Assembly: GCF_007666205.1 (NCBI RefSeq)
Contig: NZ_VDOR01000001.1
Coordinates: 248,001-312,000, forward strand
Origin: Kocuria palustris
Lineage (GTDB): Bacteria; Actinomycetota; Actinomycetes; Actinomycetales; Micrococcaceae
DNA length: 64,000 nt
Reading direction: 5' to 3'
This document shows, piece after piece, positions 25,722-36,628 of this stretch (position 1 is the stretch's first letter; every line of letters begins with the position of its first letter). The notes beneath the pieces were generated by a model. The model worked only from the letters and a program-made list of their open reading frames with translations, did no database searches and was not told the DNA's origin. The position numbers and the translations under genes were made by a program.

Positions 25722-26921
25722 GTGCACGTCGACTCGCTGTCGCTGGCGGACTTCCGCAGCTATGAGCGCCTCCAGCTCGAGCTGAGCCCGGGCATCACCG
25801 TCATGCTCGGCCCCAACGGCGTCGGCAAGACCAACATCGTCGAGGCGATCGACTACGCCGCGACGCTGACCTCGCACCGGGTCAGCGGCAATGCCCCGCT
25901 GCACCGGGCCGGGACCGAGCGCGCCGTGATCCGCACGGGGGTCCGCCGCGCCGGGCACCGAACCGCACTCGAGTTCACGCTCGCGGAGGGCCGGACCCCG
26001 ACCGTGCGCCTCAACCGCGGCGGGACCGTGCGCGCCCGCGAGGCCCTGGGCGTGCTGCGCACCGTGCTCTTCTCCCCGGAGGACCTGGCCCTCATCAAGG
26101 GCGAGCCCTCGGGGCGCCGCAGCTTCCTCGACGTGCTCGGGGCCTCGATGCGCCCCGCGCTGGCTGGCGTGATCGCGGACTACGAGAAGACCGTGCGCCA
26201 GCGCAATGCGCTGCTGAAGTCCGCACGGCGGAGCGGGAGATTCACCGAGGCCCATGAGGCCACGCTCTCGGCCTGGAACGACCAGCTGGCGACGTACGGC
26301 GCCGCGGTCCTGCAGTCCCGGCTGCAGCTCGTGCTCGCCCTCGAGCCAGAGGTCCGCCGCGCCTACGGGCAGCTCGCCGACGGCCCCCGGGCCCCGGCGC
26401 TGCGCTACCGCTCCTCGATCCTCCCCGAGGCCGCCGACGGACGGATCGATCAGCTCGCCCACTTCACCGCCGCGGACCTGCGCGAGCTGATGCTCGAGGC
26501 CTGCACGCAGCTGCAGGAGCAGGAGGTCGAGCGCGCCGTCTCGCTGGTCGGCCCGCATCGCGATGAGCTCGAGATCCTGCTGGGCGACCTCCCCGCCCGC
26601 GGCTACGCCTCCCACGGCGAGATGTGGTCGTGCGCGCTCTCCCTGCGCCTGGGCTCCTGGTACGTCCATCTGGACGACGACCGCTCCGAGGGCTCCTCCC
26701 CCGTGCTGATCCTGGACGACGTCTTCGCCGAGCTCGACGCCCGCCGTCGCAGCCGCCTGGCGGCGATGGTCTCCGATGCTGAGCAGGTCCTGGTCACCGC
26801 CGCCGTCGAGGAGGACGTCCCCCGGGAGCTGCTCGACTCCGACTCCGGCCTGCACATCGTCCGGGTCACGCCGGGCGCCGCCGTCGTCGAGCGCGGATCG
26901 GACAGGGAGCGGGACTCATGA
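25722..26921 (+). CDS. recF: DNA repair ATPase RecF
   Basis: 399 residues from the GTG at 25722 (product starts with MHVDSLSLADFRSYE). RecF is an SMC-like ABC ATPase that loads RecA at single-stranded gaps. Walker A is GPNGVGKTNIVEAIDYAA (about 29-46); Walker B and D-loop are VLILDDVFAELDARRRSRL (about 329-347). Length is normal. Its stop overlaps the next gene's ATG (ATGA at 26918), and it lies between dnaN and the DUF721 gene as in nearly all actinobacteria. Confidence 0.97.
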   Translation: MHVDSLSLADFRSYERLQLELSPGITVMLGPNGVGKTNIVEAIDYAATLTSHRVSGNAPLHRAGTERAVIRTGVRRAGHRTALEFTLAEGRTPTVRLNRGGTVRAREALGVLRTVLFSPEDLALIKGEPSGRRSFLDVLGASMRPALAGVIADYEKTVRQRNALLKSARRSGRFTEAHEATLSAWNDQLATYGAAVLQSRLQLVLALEPEVRRAYGQLADGPRAPALRYRSSILPEAADGRIDQLAHFTAADLRELMLEACTQLQEQEVERAVSLVGPHRDELEILLGDLPARGYASHGEMWSCALSLRLGSWYVHLDDDRSEGSSPVLILDDVFAELDARRRSRLAAMVSDAEQVLVTAAVEEDVPRELLDSDSGLHIVRVTPGAAVVERGSDRERDS

Positions 26922-27523
26922 TCCCCGCCCAGCGGCCGCGCTCGGAGCGCGACCGGGACGTCGTCGACCCCGCGGCCGCCGCGCTCACGCGGGTCCGCCG
27001 CGCCGCCGAGGCGCGCGGGGAGGGGCGCTTGCACGGTGCGGCCGCCAAGGCGAACCTGCGCAGCTTCGGCGCGGCGATGGAGGCGGCGACCGCCTCTCCC
27101 GTGCGACGCCGCGACGCCGAGCGGGATCCCCGTCAGCTCGGCGGCTACTCCGGCGCCGGCGCCTCCCCCCGCGATCCGCAGGGCATCGGCAGCGTCATGG
27201 ACCGCTTCGTGGCCGGGCGCGGGTGGCGCACGCCGGTGGCTGTCGGCTCGGTCATGACCCTGTGGCCCGAGCTCGTGGGCCCCTACGTGGCCGAGCACTG
27301 CGTTCCGGAGTCCTTCGAGGACACGGTCCTGCGGGTGCGCTGCTCCTCGACCGCCCAGGCGGCGAACCTCAGGATGCTCCAGTCGCAGGTGCTGACCGCG
27401 ATCGAGAAGCGGCTGGGCTCGGGGATCGTGACCCGGCTGGAGATCGTCGGCCCGGTCGCCCCGAGCTGGCGCAAGGGCCGCCGCGCCATCCGCGGAAGGG
27501 GCCCGCGCGACACCTACGGCTGA
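26918..27523 (+). CDS. DUF721 (DciA-like) protein
   Basis: 201 residues from the ATG at 26918, coupled to recF by ATGA. The conserved DUF721 core lies at about 100-175: VGSVMTLWPELVGPYVAEHC, then LRVRCSSTAQAANLRMLQSQ and IEKRLGSGIVTRLEIVGP. The N-terminal 95 residues are Ala/Arg-rich and variable. Homologue of Rv0004, which belongs to the DciA family of replicative-helicase operators. A role in loading DnaB during replication is the best inference and fits its neighbours. Confidence 0.9.
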   Translation: MIPAQRPRSERDRDVVDPAAAALTRVRRAAEARGEGRLHGAAAKANLRSFGAAMEAATASPVRRRDAERDPRQLGGYSGAGASPRDPQGIGSVMDRFVAGRGWRTPVAVGSVMTLWPELVGPYVAEHCVPESFEDTVLRVRCSSTAQAANLRMLQSQVLTAIEKRLGSGIVTRLEIVGPVAPSWRKGRRAIRGRGPRDTYG

Positions 27524-30051
<2,528 letters not shown>

Positions 30052-30058
30052 TCGCACA

Positions 30059-30088
30059 CGGTCATATGTCATCTACGGCATATGACCG
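30059..30088. promoter_or_regulatory. Inverted repeat in the gyrB-gyrA gap
   Basis: CGGTCATATG (30059-30068) and its exact complement (30079-30088) are separated by 10 bases, starting 8 bp after the gyrB stop. It could be an operator, an attenuator or an RNA-processing site that sets the GyrB/GyrA ratio. Each arm contains CATATG, which is AT-rich for this genome. Confidence 0.45.
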
Positions 30089-30205
30089 GCGGGCGCCGTC
30101 GCGGGCGCCCGCCCAGGAGCGGATCAGGCAGCAGCGGAACGGCCCAGCGGCCGACCGAGAGCACAGACGCCCGCGGGCGTCCGGAGAAGGACGGAAAGCG
30201 CACGT

Positions 30206-32845
30206 ATGAGCGACGACACCCAGGGCTCGCCCGAGGAGCCGGAGAACCAGCCGGGCACCGAGGCCGAGGCCCCGACCCTCACGGGCGACCGCGTCGAGCA
30301 GGTGGATCTCCAGACGGAGATGCAGCGCTCCTACCTCGACTACGCCATGGCGGTGATCGTCGGACGCGCCCTGCCGGACGTCCGCGACGGCCTCAAGCCG
30401 GTCCACCGCCGCGTGATCTACACGATGTACGACGGCGGCTACCGGCCGGACCGCGCCTTCAACAAGTCGGCCCGCGTGGTCGGCGACGTCATGGGCCACT
30501 ACCACCCGCACGGCGACTCCGCGATCTACGACGCCCTCGTCCGCCTGATCCAGGACTGGGTCCAGCGCTACCCGCTGGCCCTGGGGCAGGGGAACTTCGG
30601 CTCGGCCGGCAACGACGGCGCGGCCGCCCCGCGGTACACCGAGACCAAGATGGCCCCGCTGGCCATGGAGATGGTCCGGGACATCCACGAGGAGACCGTC
30701 GACTTCCAGGACAACTACGACGGCAAGTCGCAGGAGCCCGCGGTCCTGCCGGCGCGGTTCCCGAACCTCCTGGCCAACGGCTCCTCCGGCATCGCGGTGG
30801 GCATGGCCACGAACATCCCGCCGCACAATCTCCGGGAGCTCGCCGACGGCGTCCAGTGGTACCTGCAGCATCCGGACGCCTCGCGCGAGGAGCTGCTCGA
30901 GGCGCTGCTCCAGCGCGTGAAGGGCCCGGACTTCCCCGGCGGCGCGCAGATCCTGGGGCACAAGGGCATCGAGGAGACCTACCGGACGGGTCGCGGCTCG
31001 ATCAAAATGCGCGCGGTCGTCTCCGTGGAGGAGATCCACGGCCGCACGTGCCTCGTGGTCACCGAGCTGCCGTACATGGTCAATCCGGACAACCTGGCCA
31101 TCAAGATCGCGGACCTGGTCAAGGAGGGCAAGGTCGGCGGCATCGCCGACATGCGCGACGAGACCTCGGGACGCACCGGCCAGCGCCTGGTCATCGTGCT
31201 CAAGCGCGACGCCGTGCCGAAGGTGGTGCTCAACAACCTCTACAAGCACACGCCGCTGCAGGAGAACTTCTCCGCGAACATGCTGGCCCTGGTCGACGGC
31301 GTGCCGCGCACGCTGTCGCTGGACGCGTTCATTTACCACTGGGTGCGGCACCAGATCGAGGTCATCGTCCGGCGCACCAGGTTCCGGCTGCGCCAGGCGC
31401 AGGAGGAGGCCCACATCCTGGTGGGACTGCTCAAGGCCCTGGACGCCCTGGACGAGGTCATCGCCCTGATCCGCCGCTCGCCGACCCCCGACGAGGCGCG
31501 CACGGGGCTGATGGAGCTGCTCGGGATCGACGAGGAGCAGGCCCAGGCCATCCTCAACATGCAGCTGCGCCGCCTGGCGGCCCTGGAGCGGCAGAAGATC
31601 CAGGACCGCTATGCCGAGCTCGAGCAGATGATCGCCCGCTTCGAGGCGATCATCGCCTCGGAGGACCTGCAGCGCCAGATCGTCTCCGAGGAGCTCGAGG
31701 AGACCGTCGACAAGTACGGCGACGACCGCCGCACCGAGATCCTGTACGGCTACGACGGCGACATGTCCATGGAGGACCTGATCCCCGAGGAGGACGTCGT
31801 CGTCACGATCACCCGCGGCGGCTACGTCAAGCGCACGCGGATCGACCAGTACCGGGCTCAGCACCGTGGGGGGAAGGGCATCCGCGGGGCCAACCTGCGC
31901 GGCGACGACGTCGTCGAGCACTTCTTCACGACCACCACGCACCACTGGATCCTGTTCTTCACGACCCACGGCCGCGTGTACCGGACCAAGGCCTACGAGC
32001 TGCTCGAGGCCGGGCGCGATGCCAAGGGCCAGCACGTCGCCAACGTCATGGCCTTCCAGCCGGGCGAGCAGATCGCCCAGGTCATGGAGCTGTCCACCTA
32101 CCAGGACGCCCCGTACCTCGTGCTGGCCACCCGCAGCGGCCTGATCAAGAAGTCGCGCCTCGAGGACTACGACACCAACCGCACCGCCGGCGTCATCGCG
32201 ATCAACTTGCGCGACGGCGACGAGCTGGTCTCGGCCAAGCTCGTGGATGCCGACGACGACGTCTTCCTGGTCTCGCGCAACGGCCAGTCGCTGCGCTTCC
32301 GCGCCGACGACGACGCCCTGCGCCCCATGGGCCGTGCGACCTCCGGCGTGACCGGCATGAAGTTCCGCGGCGACGACGAGCTGCTGGCCGCCGACGTCGT
32401 CGAGGAGGGCTCCCAGAGCTACGTCTTCGTCGTGACCGAGGGCGGCTATGCCAAGCGCACCGCCGTCGAGCAGTACCGGCGCCAGGGCCGCGGCGGACTG
32501 GGGATCAAGGTCGCCAAGGTCGGCGACGAGCGCGGCAGGCTGGCCGGCGCGCTGATCGTGGGAGGATCCGACGAGGTCATGGTCGTCATGGCCTCGGGCA
32601 AGGTCGTGCGCTCCGCGGTCTCCGAGGTCCCGGCCAAGGGACGCGACACGATGGGCGTGATCTTCGCCAAGCCGGCACCCAAGGACGCGATCGTCGGCAT
32701 GGCGTGGAACGCGGATCGGCACATCGAGGACGCGGTCGAGGAAGCAGTCGAGAGCGGCGCGGTTACCATTGCGGATCCAGCAGCGGATCCGGCGGACGAG
32801 GATGCCGTACCGTTGGACGAAGTCAACGACGGAGGTAACGCATGA
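30206..32845 (+). CDS. gyrA: DNA gyrase subunit A
   Basis: 879 residues from the ATG at 30206. The winged-helix region has [17 protein letters not shown] and the DNA-cleaving Tyr144 in [11 protein letters not shown]. The quinolone-resistance region reads [14 protein letters not shown] with Ser105 and Asp109, i.e. the usual susceptible-type residues. The C-terminal beta-pinwheel carries the GyrA box in the segment [10 protein letters not shown] (about 552). An acidic tail closes the protein. The stop overlaps the DUF3566 ATG (ATGA at 32842). Confidence 0.97.
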   Translation: MSDDTQGSPEEPENQPGTEAEAPTLTGDRVEQVDLQTEMQRSYLDYAMAVIVGRALPDVRDGLKPVHRRVIYTMYDGGYRPDRAFNKSARVVGDVMGHYHPHGDSAIYDALVRLIQDWVQRYPLALGQGNFGSAGNDGAAAPRYTETKMAPLAMEMVRDIHEETVDFQDNYDGKSQEPAVLPARFPNLLANGSSGIAVGMATNIPPHNLRELADGVQWYLQHPDASREELLEALLQRVKGPDFPGGAQILGHKGIEETYRTGRGSIKMRAVVSVEEIHGRTCLVVTELPYMVNPDNLAIKIADLVKEGKVGGIADMRDETSGRTGQRLVIVLKRDAVPKVVLNNLYKHTPLQENFSANMLALVDGVPRTLSLDAFIYHWVRHQIEVIVRRTRFRLRQAQEEAHILVGLLKALDALDEVIALIRRSPTPDEARTGLMELLGIDEEQAQAILNMQLRRLAALERQKIQDRYAELEQMIARFEAIIASEDLQRQIVSEELEETVDKYGDDRRTEILYGYDGDMSMEDLIPEEDVVVTITRGGYVKRTRIDQYRAQHRGGKGIRGANLRGDDVVEHFFTTTTHHWILFFTTHGRVYRTKAYELLEAGRDAKGQHVANVMAFQPGEQIAQVMELSTYQDAPYLVLATRSGLIKKSRLEDYDTNRTAGVIAINLRDGDELVSAKLVDADDDVFLVSRNGQSLRFRADDDALRPMGRATSGVTGMKFRGDDELLAADVVEEGSQSYVFVVTEGGYAKRTAVEQYRRQGRGGLGIKVAKVGDERGRLAGALIVGGSDEVMVVMASGKVVRSAVSEVPAKGRDTMGVIFAKPAPKDAIVGMAWNADRHIEDAVEEAVESGAVTIADPAADPADEDAVPLDEVNDGGNA

Positions 32846-33390
32846 GCCCCGAGGCACGCACCAGCGCGGCCGGACGATCGACGTCCTCGTCGACCACCGG
32901 CGGCGCTGATCGGGGGACCTCGCCCAGCCAGGCCCGGAAGGTCGGCGACGCAGCCAAGGCGCAGGGCGGCGGCCGCACTCCCCAGCGGGCCTCGACCAAG
33001 GGCCTGGTCCGCCCCGCCCCGCGCGCCAAGGTCCGCCGCGCGCGCCTGGTGGTCTCGCGGATCGACACCTGGTCGGTGCTCAAGCTCGCGTTCCTGCTCT
33101 CGGTCGCCCTGGGCATCGTGCTCGTCGTCGCCTCCGTGCTGAGCTGGATCCTGATGGACATCACGGGCCTGTTCAACGGCATCAACGAGCTCGCCTCCAT
33201 GCTGGCGGGCCCCGACGGCAGCGCAGAGGTCCAGGACCTGGTCTCCCTGGGGCAGGTCGCGATCTTCGCGACGATCCTCTCGGTCATCAACGTCATCCTG
33301 CTGACGCTGCTCTCGGTCCTGGCGGCCATGCTCTACAACCTCGCCGCAGGACTGATCGGCGGCATCGGGGTCACCCTCACCGACGACTGA
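32842..33390 (+). CDS. DUF3566 membrane protein
   Basis: 182 residues, ATG at 32842 within the gyrA stop overlap, with a strong GGAGGTAA site. About 60 disordered residues precede the DUF3566 domain, which begins near [20 protein letters not shown] and has two membrane helices (about 77-99 and 138-165). It is homologous in position and layout to Rv0007, a gyrA-linked membrane protein of unknown function. Co-transcription with gyrase is very likely; the reason for this conserved link is not known. Confidence 0.9.
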   Translation: MSPEARTSAAGRSTSSSTTGGADRGTSPSQARKVGDAAKAQGGGRTPQRASTKGLVRPAPRAKVRRARLVVSRIDTWSVLKLAFLLSVALGIVLVVASVLSWILMDITGLFNGINELASMLAGPDGSAEVQDLVSLGQVAIFATILSVINVILLTLLSVLAAMLYNLAAGLIGGIGVTLTDD

Positions 33391-33411
33391 GCCGCTTCCG
33401 GCTCCCGCGCT

Positions 33412-33444
33412 CGCCGCGGCCGCGGATTGGTCCCGGCCGCGGCG
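33412..33444 (+). terminator. Terminator hairpin after the gyrase operon
   Basis: An 11-bp GC-only stem (33412-33422 with 33434-33444) and an 11-base loop, 22 bp after the DUF3566 stop. It overlaps the -35 region of the tRNA promoter. Confidence 0.6.
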
Positions 33445-33456
33445 ATCGTGTAGAGT
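33427..33456 (+). promoter_or_regulatory. Promoter for the tRNA genes
   Basis: TTGGTC (33427-33432), an 18-bp spacer and TAGAGT (33451-33456) form a good sigma-70-type promoter about 65 bp upstream of tRNA-Ile. Confidence 0.6.
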
Positions 33457-33521
33457 CCTTACTCGTTCCGGCAGGAGTGACCGCATGGTCGCAGCCGGAC
33501 GTGACCGGCACCGCCGGTCAC

Positions 33522-33595
33522 GGGCGTATAGCTCAGACGGTTAGAGCGCTTCGCTGATAACGAAGAGGTCCCAGGTTCAATTCCTGGTACGCCCA
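33522..33595 (+). tRNA. tRNA-Ile (anticodon GAT)
   Basis: 74-nt cloverleaf: acceptor GGGCGTA pairs with TACGCCC, the D-arm contains AGCTCAGACGGTTAGAGC, the anticodon loop is CTGATAA with GAT, and the T-arm is CAGGTTCAATTCCTG. The discriminator is A, and CCA is not encoded. Its place after gyrA and DUF3566 matches ileT in Mycobacterium. Confidence 0.97.
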
Positions 33596-33630
33596 CGGTT
33601 CACAGGCATCCCAGTGCATCGGAGACCGGC

Positions 33631-33759
33631 ATGAGGAACGCTCTGACGGCGATCGTGCTCGTCGCCGGCGCGGCCGGTGCGGGAGCGGCCGCATGGCGGC
33701 TGCGCTCCGCGGATGCCGATCGCGCCGCCTGGCGCGACGCCGTGGATCCCGTCGACTGA
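33631..33759 (+). CDS. DLW-39-like miniprotein between the tRNA genes
   Basis: A 42-residue frame from the ATG at 33631, with GGAG 7 bp upstream. It starts MRNALTAIVLVAGAAGAGAA, one short membrane helix, followed by a charged tail ADADRAAWRDAVDPVD. Actinobacteria often encode a DLW-39 family miniprotein of about 40 residues at this place near gyrA/tRNA-Ile, with a membrane helix and a D-L-W motif in the tail; here the matching residues are A-A-W. Function of the family is unknown. Short length makes the call uncertain, but location, layout and ribosome-binding site agree. Confidence 0.6.
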   Translation: MRNALTAIVLVAGAAGAGAAAWRLRSADADRAAWRDAVDPVD

Positions 33760-33781
33760 CAGATCGCACGGGCACCCTTCC

Positions 33782-33854
33782 GGGGGCGTGGCGCAATTGG
33801 TAGCGCATCTGCTTTGCAAGCAGAGGGTTAGGGGTTCGAGTCCCCTCGCCTCCA
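33782..33854 (+). tRNA. tRNA-Ala (anticodon TGC)
   Basis: 73-nt cloverleaf: acceptor GGGGGCG pairs with CGCCTCC (one G-T pair), the anticodon loop is TTTGCAA with TGC, and the T-arm is AGGGGTTCGAGTCCCCT. The discriminator is A and CCA is not encoded. It follows tRNA-Ile as alaT follows ileT in Mycobacterium. Confidence 0.97.
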
Positions 33855-33863
33855 CCCGATCTT

Positions 33864-33904
33864 CGACAGAGGCCCCGCCGGGCGCACCGGCGGGGCCTCT
33901 GTCG
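33864..33904. terminator. Bidirectional terminator between tRNA-Ala and the EthD-like gene
   Basis: A perfect 18-bp stem (33864-33881 with 33887-33904) and a 5-base loop lie between converging transcripts. Confidence 0.75.
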
Positions 33905-33936
33905 TTCTCGGGCGCTGCCGGCCCGGCGGCAGCGCC

Positions 33937-34533
33937 TCAGACGGCGGGCCAGCCCTCGGGGGCGATCATCTGAACGGCGTCCACGATCGCCGCACGTCCG
34001 CCGGCCGCCTGCGCGACCTCCTGGGCGACGTCGCGACCGCGCGTGAACACGGACAGGAGCTTGTCGCCGCCGCCCTCGACCGGCACGGCCGAGTCCAGGG
34101 AGATCTCGTGGATCGCCCCGACGCGATCGCTCTCCGGGACCGCCGCGGCATCGGCGCCGAGCAGCAGGACGCGGGTGCGCGTCACCTGGCCGCCGCGGAT
34201 CTCGCGGACCCCGGTGACGAGGGCGGAGAAGCCGTTGTCGACATCGAACATGTAGTCCTCGTCGGGCCGCAGCTTCTCGTTCCAGGCCGGGTGCTCCCAG
34301 GCCTTCTCCTCCTGCTCGGGGGACTCGAAGAACAGCTCCGCGATGCCGTGGAACTGGTCCCAGTGCCACTGGTGATCGACGGGGCGGTCCTGCACGTAGC
34401 CGACGACCTGCTCGACGGGCATGATGAACTCGCCGTGATCGTCGTTCCAGTGCTCGTGGAACTCGTCGAGCTTCGAGGCGGGGAAGTTCTCGGCGTGGGG
34501 GATCAGGAACGCGATGCGGTGGTGCAGGGACAT
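33937..34533 (-). CDS. EthD-like dimeric alpha/beta-barrel protein, copy 1
   Basis: 198 residues from the ATG at 34533 (AGGAAG upstream). The N-terminal half (about 4-115) looks like an EthD/ferredoxin-like barrel: HHRIAFLIPH, the helix FHEHWNDDHG, VVGYVQDRPVDHQWHWDQFHG, IAELFFESPEQEEKAWE. The second half (about 115-198) may be a second, degenerate copy. Paralogue of the next gene upstream. EthD-type proteins serve as accessory factors or small enzymes in the breakdown of organic compounds. Specific role unknown; see the MerR locus. Confidence 0.55.
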   Translation of the reverse strand: MSLHHRIAFLIPHAENFPASKLDEFHEHWNDDHGEFIMPVEQVVGYVQDRPVDHQWHWDQFHGIAELFFESPEQEEKAWEHPAWNEKLRPDEDYMFDVDNGFSALVTGVREIRGGQVTRTRVLLLGADAAAVPESDRVGAIHEISLDSAVPVEGGGDKLLSVFTRGRDVAQEVAQAAGGRAAIVDAVQMIAPEGWPAV

Positions 34534-34576
34534 GGTGCTTCCTCTCGTGCGATGGCGGATCGGGGCGGGTGCGGTG

Positions 34577-35158
34577 TCAGAGGTAGGGGCTCACCGGCGG
34601 GGTGATGATCGGCGACGGCGTGACCACGAGGGAGTCGATGCCCTCCGACTCCCCGCCCAGCGCGTCCTTGACCGCGAAGGCGTCGGGCTCGCCGGCGGTC
34701 CACACCGACAGGACCGTGCGAGCTCCGGTATGGGTCTCCGGCGCGTCGAGGTGCAGCGTGCTCACGCGCACGGCCAGCCCCTCGGGGATGCGGGACGAGT
34801 CGCCGTCGAAGACCAGGACGCGGTGGGCGGTCTGGCGGCCTTCGAGAGCGACCTCCTCCTGGACCAGCGCCGAGAAGGTCTCCTCCTCGACCATGAACGA
34901 GTGCTCGTGCTCCCGGATCACCTTCGACTGGTGCGAGTCGAAGGCCTGCTGCTCCAGCGCGGCATCGTCGTAGTAGAGCTCGGCGACGCCGTCGTAGGTG
35001 CCGCGGCCCCACTGGGCCGCCACCGGCCGGTTCTGGACGTAGCCCTTGAGATTGACCGTGGGGGTCAGCAGCAGGGCGTGGACCATCTGCCAGTCCAGGT
35101 GGAACTTCTCGTACGTGGCGGATTCGATCTTCCGGATGAACACGATGCGATGGTGCAC
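34577..35158 (-). CDS. EthD-like dimeric alpha/beta-barrel protein, copy 2
   Basis: 193 residues from the GTG at 35158, with GAGGAGGAG just upstream. It shares with copy 1 the start HHRIVFIRK, the stretch LKGYVQNRPVAAQWGRGTYD, GVAELYYDDAALEQQAF, the central FSALVQEEV, and a C-terminal half that repeats the barrel pattern. It is the first gene of a two-gene minus-strand operon (42 bp to copy 1), divergent from the MerR regulator. No catalytic residues can be assigned. Family placement rests on pattern recognition only. Confidence 0.55.
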   Translation of the reverse strand: MHHRIVFIRKIESATYEKFHLDWQMVHALLLTPTVNLKGYVQNRPVAAQWGRGTYDGVAELYYDDAALEQQAFDSHQSKVIREHEHSFMVEEETFSALVQEEVALEGRQTAHRVLVFDGDSSRIPEGLAVRVSTLHLDAPETHTGARTVLSVWTAGEPDAFAVKDALGGESEGIDSLVVTPSPIITPPVSPYL

Positions 35159-35221
35159 AGCACTCTCCTCCTCGTCAGCAGCGGGGCCCTCTGGGCCTGC
35201 TCGTGCTGCGAGCGTAGAGTC

Positions 35222-35242
35222 TGACGTCGACGTCAAGGTCAA
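35222..35242. promoter_or_regulatory. MerR-type operator between EthD-like and merR genes
   Basis: TGACGTCGACGTCA (35222-35235) is a perfect palindrome. On the minus strand it directly follows TTGACC (35242-35237), a good -35. MerR activators bind such palindromes in the long spacer between -35 and -10. The matching -10 would be near 35212-35218 (CTACGC-like, weak), which fits an activator-dependent promoter for the EthD-like genes. Confidence 0.6.
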
Positions 35243-35290
35243 GGACCGACGGCTGGGAGACCGGTGCGTCCGAGGGCAGGGGAGCGGACC

Positions 35291-35668
35291 ATGAAGATCG
35301 GAGAGCTCGCGCGGCGGGCCGGAGCGACCACGCGGCAGCTGAGATACTACGAGGAGCAGGGTCTGATCGCTCCGGACCGCACGCACAGCAACTACCGGGA
35401 CTACGGCGAGGACGCGATCGAGCGCGTCCGGCAGATCCGCCGACTGATCGAGGCCGGCATGCCGACCCGGGTGATCAGGGTCCTGCTGCCCTGCGTCGAC
35501 GGGCCCGGCGCGGAGCTGCCGCATCACGACAATCCGGAGATGGCGGCCCTGCTCGAGGCCGAGCGCGAACGCCTGCATGAGCAGATCGAGAAGCTCACGC
35601 GCAGCCAGCAGCAGGTCGAGTGCTACCTGGACCGGGTCAGGGAGGCCCGCGCCCAGCAGCCCGCCTGA
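35291..35668 (+). CDS. MerR-family transcriptional regulator
   Basis: 125 residues from the ATG at 35291. The winged helix-turn-helix is at the N-terminus: MKIGELARRAGATTRQLRYY, then EEQGLIAPDRTHSNYRDYGEDAIERV. A coiled coil for dimerisation lies at about 90-120 (ERERLHEQIEKLTRSQQQVE). The linker contains one Cys and DGPGAELPHHDN but no metal-binding Cys cluster, so it is probably an organic-ligand or stress sensor. It is divergent from the two EthD-like genes and is the first gene of merR-ureohydrolase-PIG-L. Likely regulates both via the 35222 palindrome. Confidence 0.88.
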   Translation: MKIGELARRAGATTRQLRYYEEQGLIAPDRTHSNYRDYGEDAIERVRQIRRLIEAGMPTRVIRVLLPCVDGPGAELPHHDNPEMAALLEAERERLHEQIEKLTRSQQQVECYLDRVREARAQQPA

Positions 35669-35705
35669 GCACCGGCCGTCGAGAACGAGTGAGGAGAAGG
35701 ACACC

Positions 35706-36620
35706 ATGACGAGCGAGAGCATCCCGATGGACGACGCGCTGACTCTGCGCCTGGTCTGGCCCCAGTGGCAGGGGGCCGGGGCGGACATGGCCGACTCCTC
35801 GGTCCCGGAGGTGCGCCGGGAGCGGGCCCGGCGCGGGTACGAGGTCGGCTCCCGGGTCCTGGACGCCGTGCTGCCCGCCCACTCCGGGCCGACGGAGATC
35901 GTCTCCGTCGACGCGGGCGACGCGGAGGAGGGCTCGACCGGCGGGATCGAATCCCGCTCCGCGATCCTTTCCTCGCTGCGCTCCGGCCTGGCCGCCCTGG
36001 CCAGGACCGAGTGGGACCGCGTCCTGACCCTCGGCGGGGAGTGCGCCGTCGGCGTGGCTCCGGTCGCCGAGCTGGCGCGCAGGCACGGCGACGACCTGGC
36101 CGTGATCTGGATCGACTCCCACCCCGATGCCGACACCCCGGACACCGGCTACGACGGCTTCCACGCCATGGCCGCCTCGGTCCTGCTCGGCCACGGCGAT
36201 CAGGAGGTGCTCGACCTGCTGCCGGCGACCGTCGGCGCCGATCGGTTCGCCTATGCCGGGCTGCACGACGGGGAGGACGACGCCCTGGGCAATGTCCGCG
36301 ACTGGGGGCTGCCCGTCTTCGCCCCGGAGGACCTGCGGAAGACCACGCAGCCGCTGCTCGACTGGCTGGCCGCCACGGGCGCGAGTCGCGTCGCACTCCA
36401 CCTGGATGTGGACGTGGTGGACAGCGACGAGGCGGCCCTGGGCCTGGGCCGGGTGCCCGGCGGCCTGACCCGCGAGCAGGTCCGGAGGGTGATCGCGGAC
36501 CTCGGCGCCCGGGCGGACATCGTGGGGCTCACGATCGCGGAGTTCGTCCCGCGGAGCCTGCTCCAGCTGCAGGAGATGCTCGACGGCCTGCCGCTCGTCG
36601 GGTCGGACGGGCTGGACTGA
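35706..36620 (+). CDS. Arginase/agmatinase-family (ureohydrolase) protein
   Basis: 304 residues from the ATG at 35706 (GGAGAAGGAC upstream). Metal-site motifs in order: LGGECAV (about 115), where family enzymes usually have GGDH; WIDSHPDADTPDT (D-x-H-x-D, about 137); FHAMAASVL; HLDVDVVD (D-x-D, about 233); and TIAEFVP (about 276). The His of the first motif is replaced by Cys, which occurs in several uncharacterised members, so the true substrate may not be arginine. It lies 37 bp after merR and 8 bp before the PIG-L gene, so one operon. Confidence 0.82.
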   Translation: MTSESIPMDDALTLRLVWPQWQGAGADMADSSVPEVRRERARRGYEVGSRVLDAVLPAHSGPTEIVSVDAGDAEEGSTGGIESRSAILSSLRSGLAALARTEWDRVLTLGGECAVGVAPVAELARRHGDDLAVIWIDSHPDADTPDTGYDGFHAMAASVLLGHGDQEVLDLLPATVGADRFAYAGLHDGEDDALGNVRDWGLPVFAPEDLRKTTQPLLDWLAATGASRVALHLDVDVVDSDEAALGLGRVPGGLTREQVRRVIADLGARADIVGLTIAEFVPRSLLQLQEMLDGLPLVGSDGLD

Positions 36621-36628
36621 GCCGCCGC

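Noticed and set aside
30062-32857. Long minus-strand open frame of about 930 codons opposite gyrA
   Set aside because: It is a shadow of gyrA codon use in GC-rich DNA; it has no domain, and repeated GDQ/RH-rich composition is typical of antisense frames.
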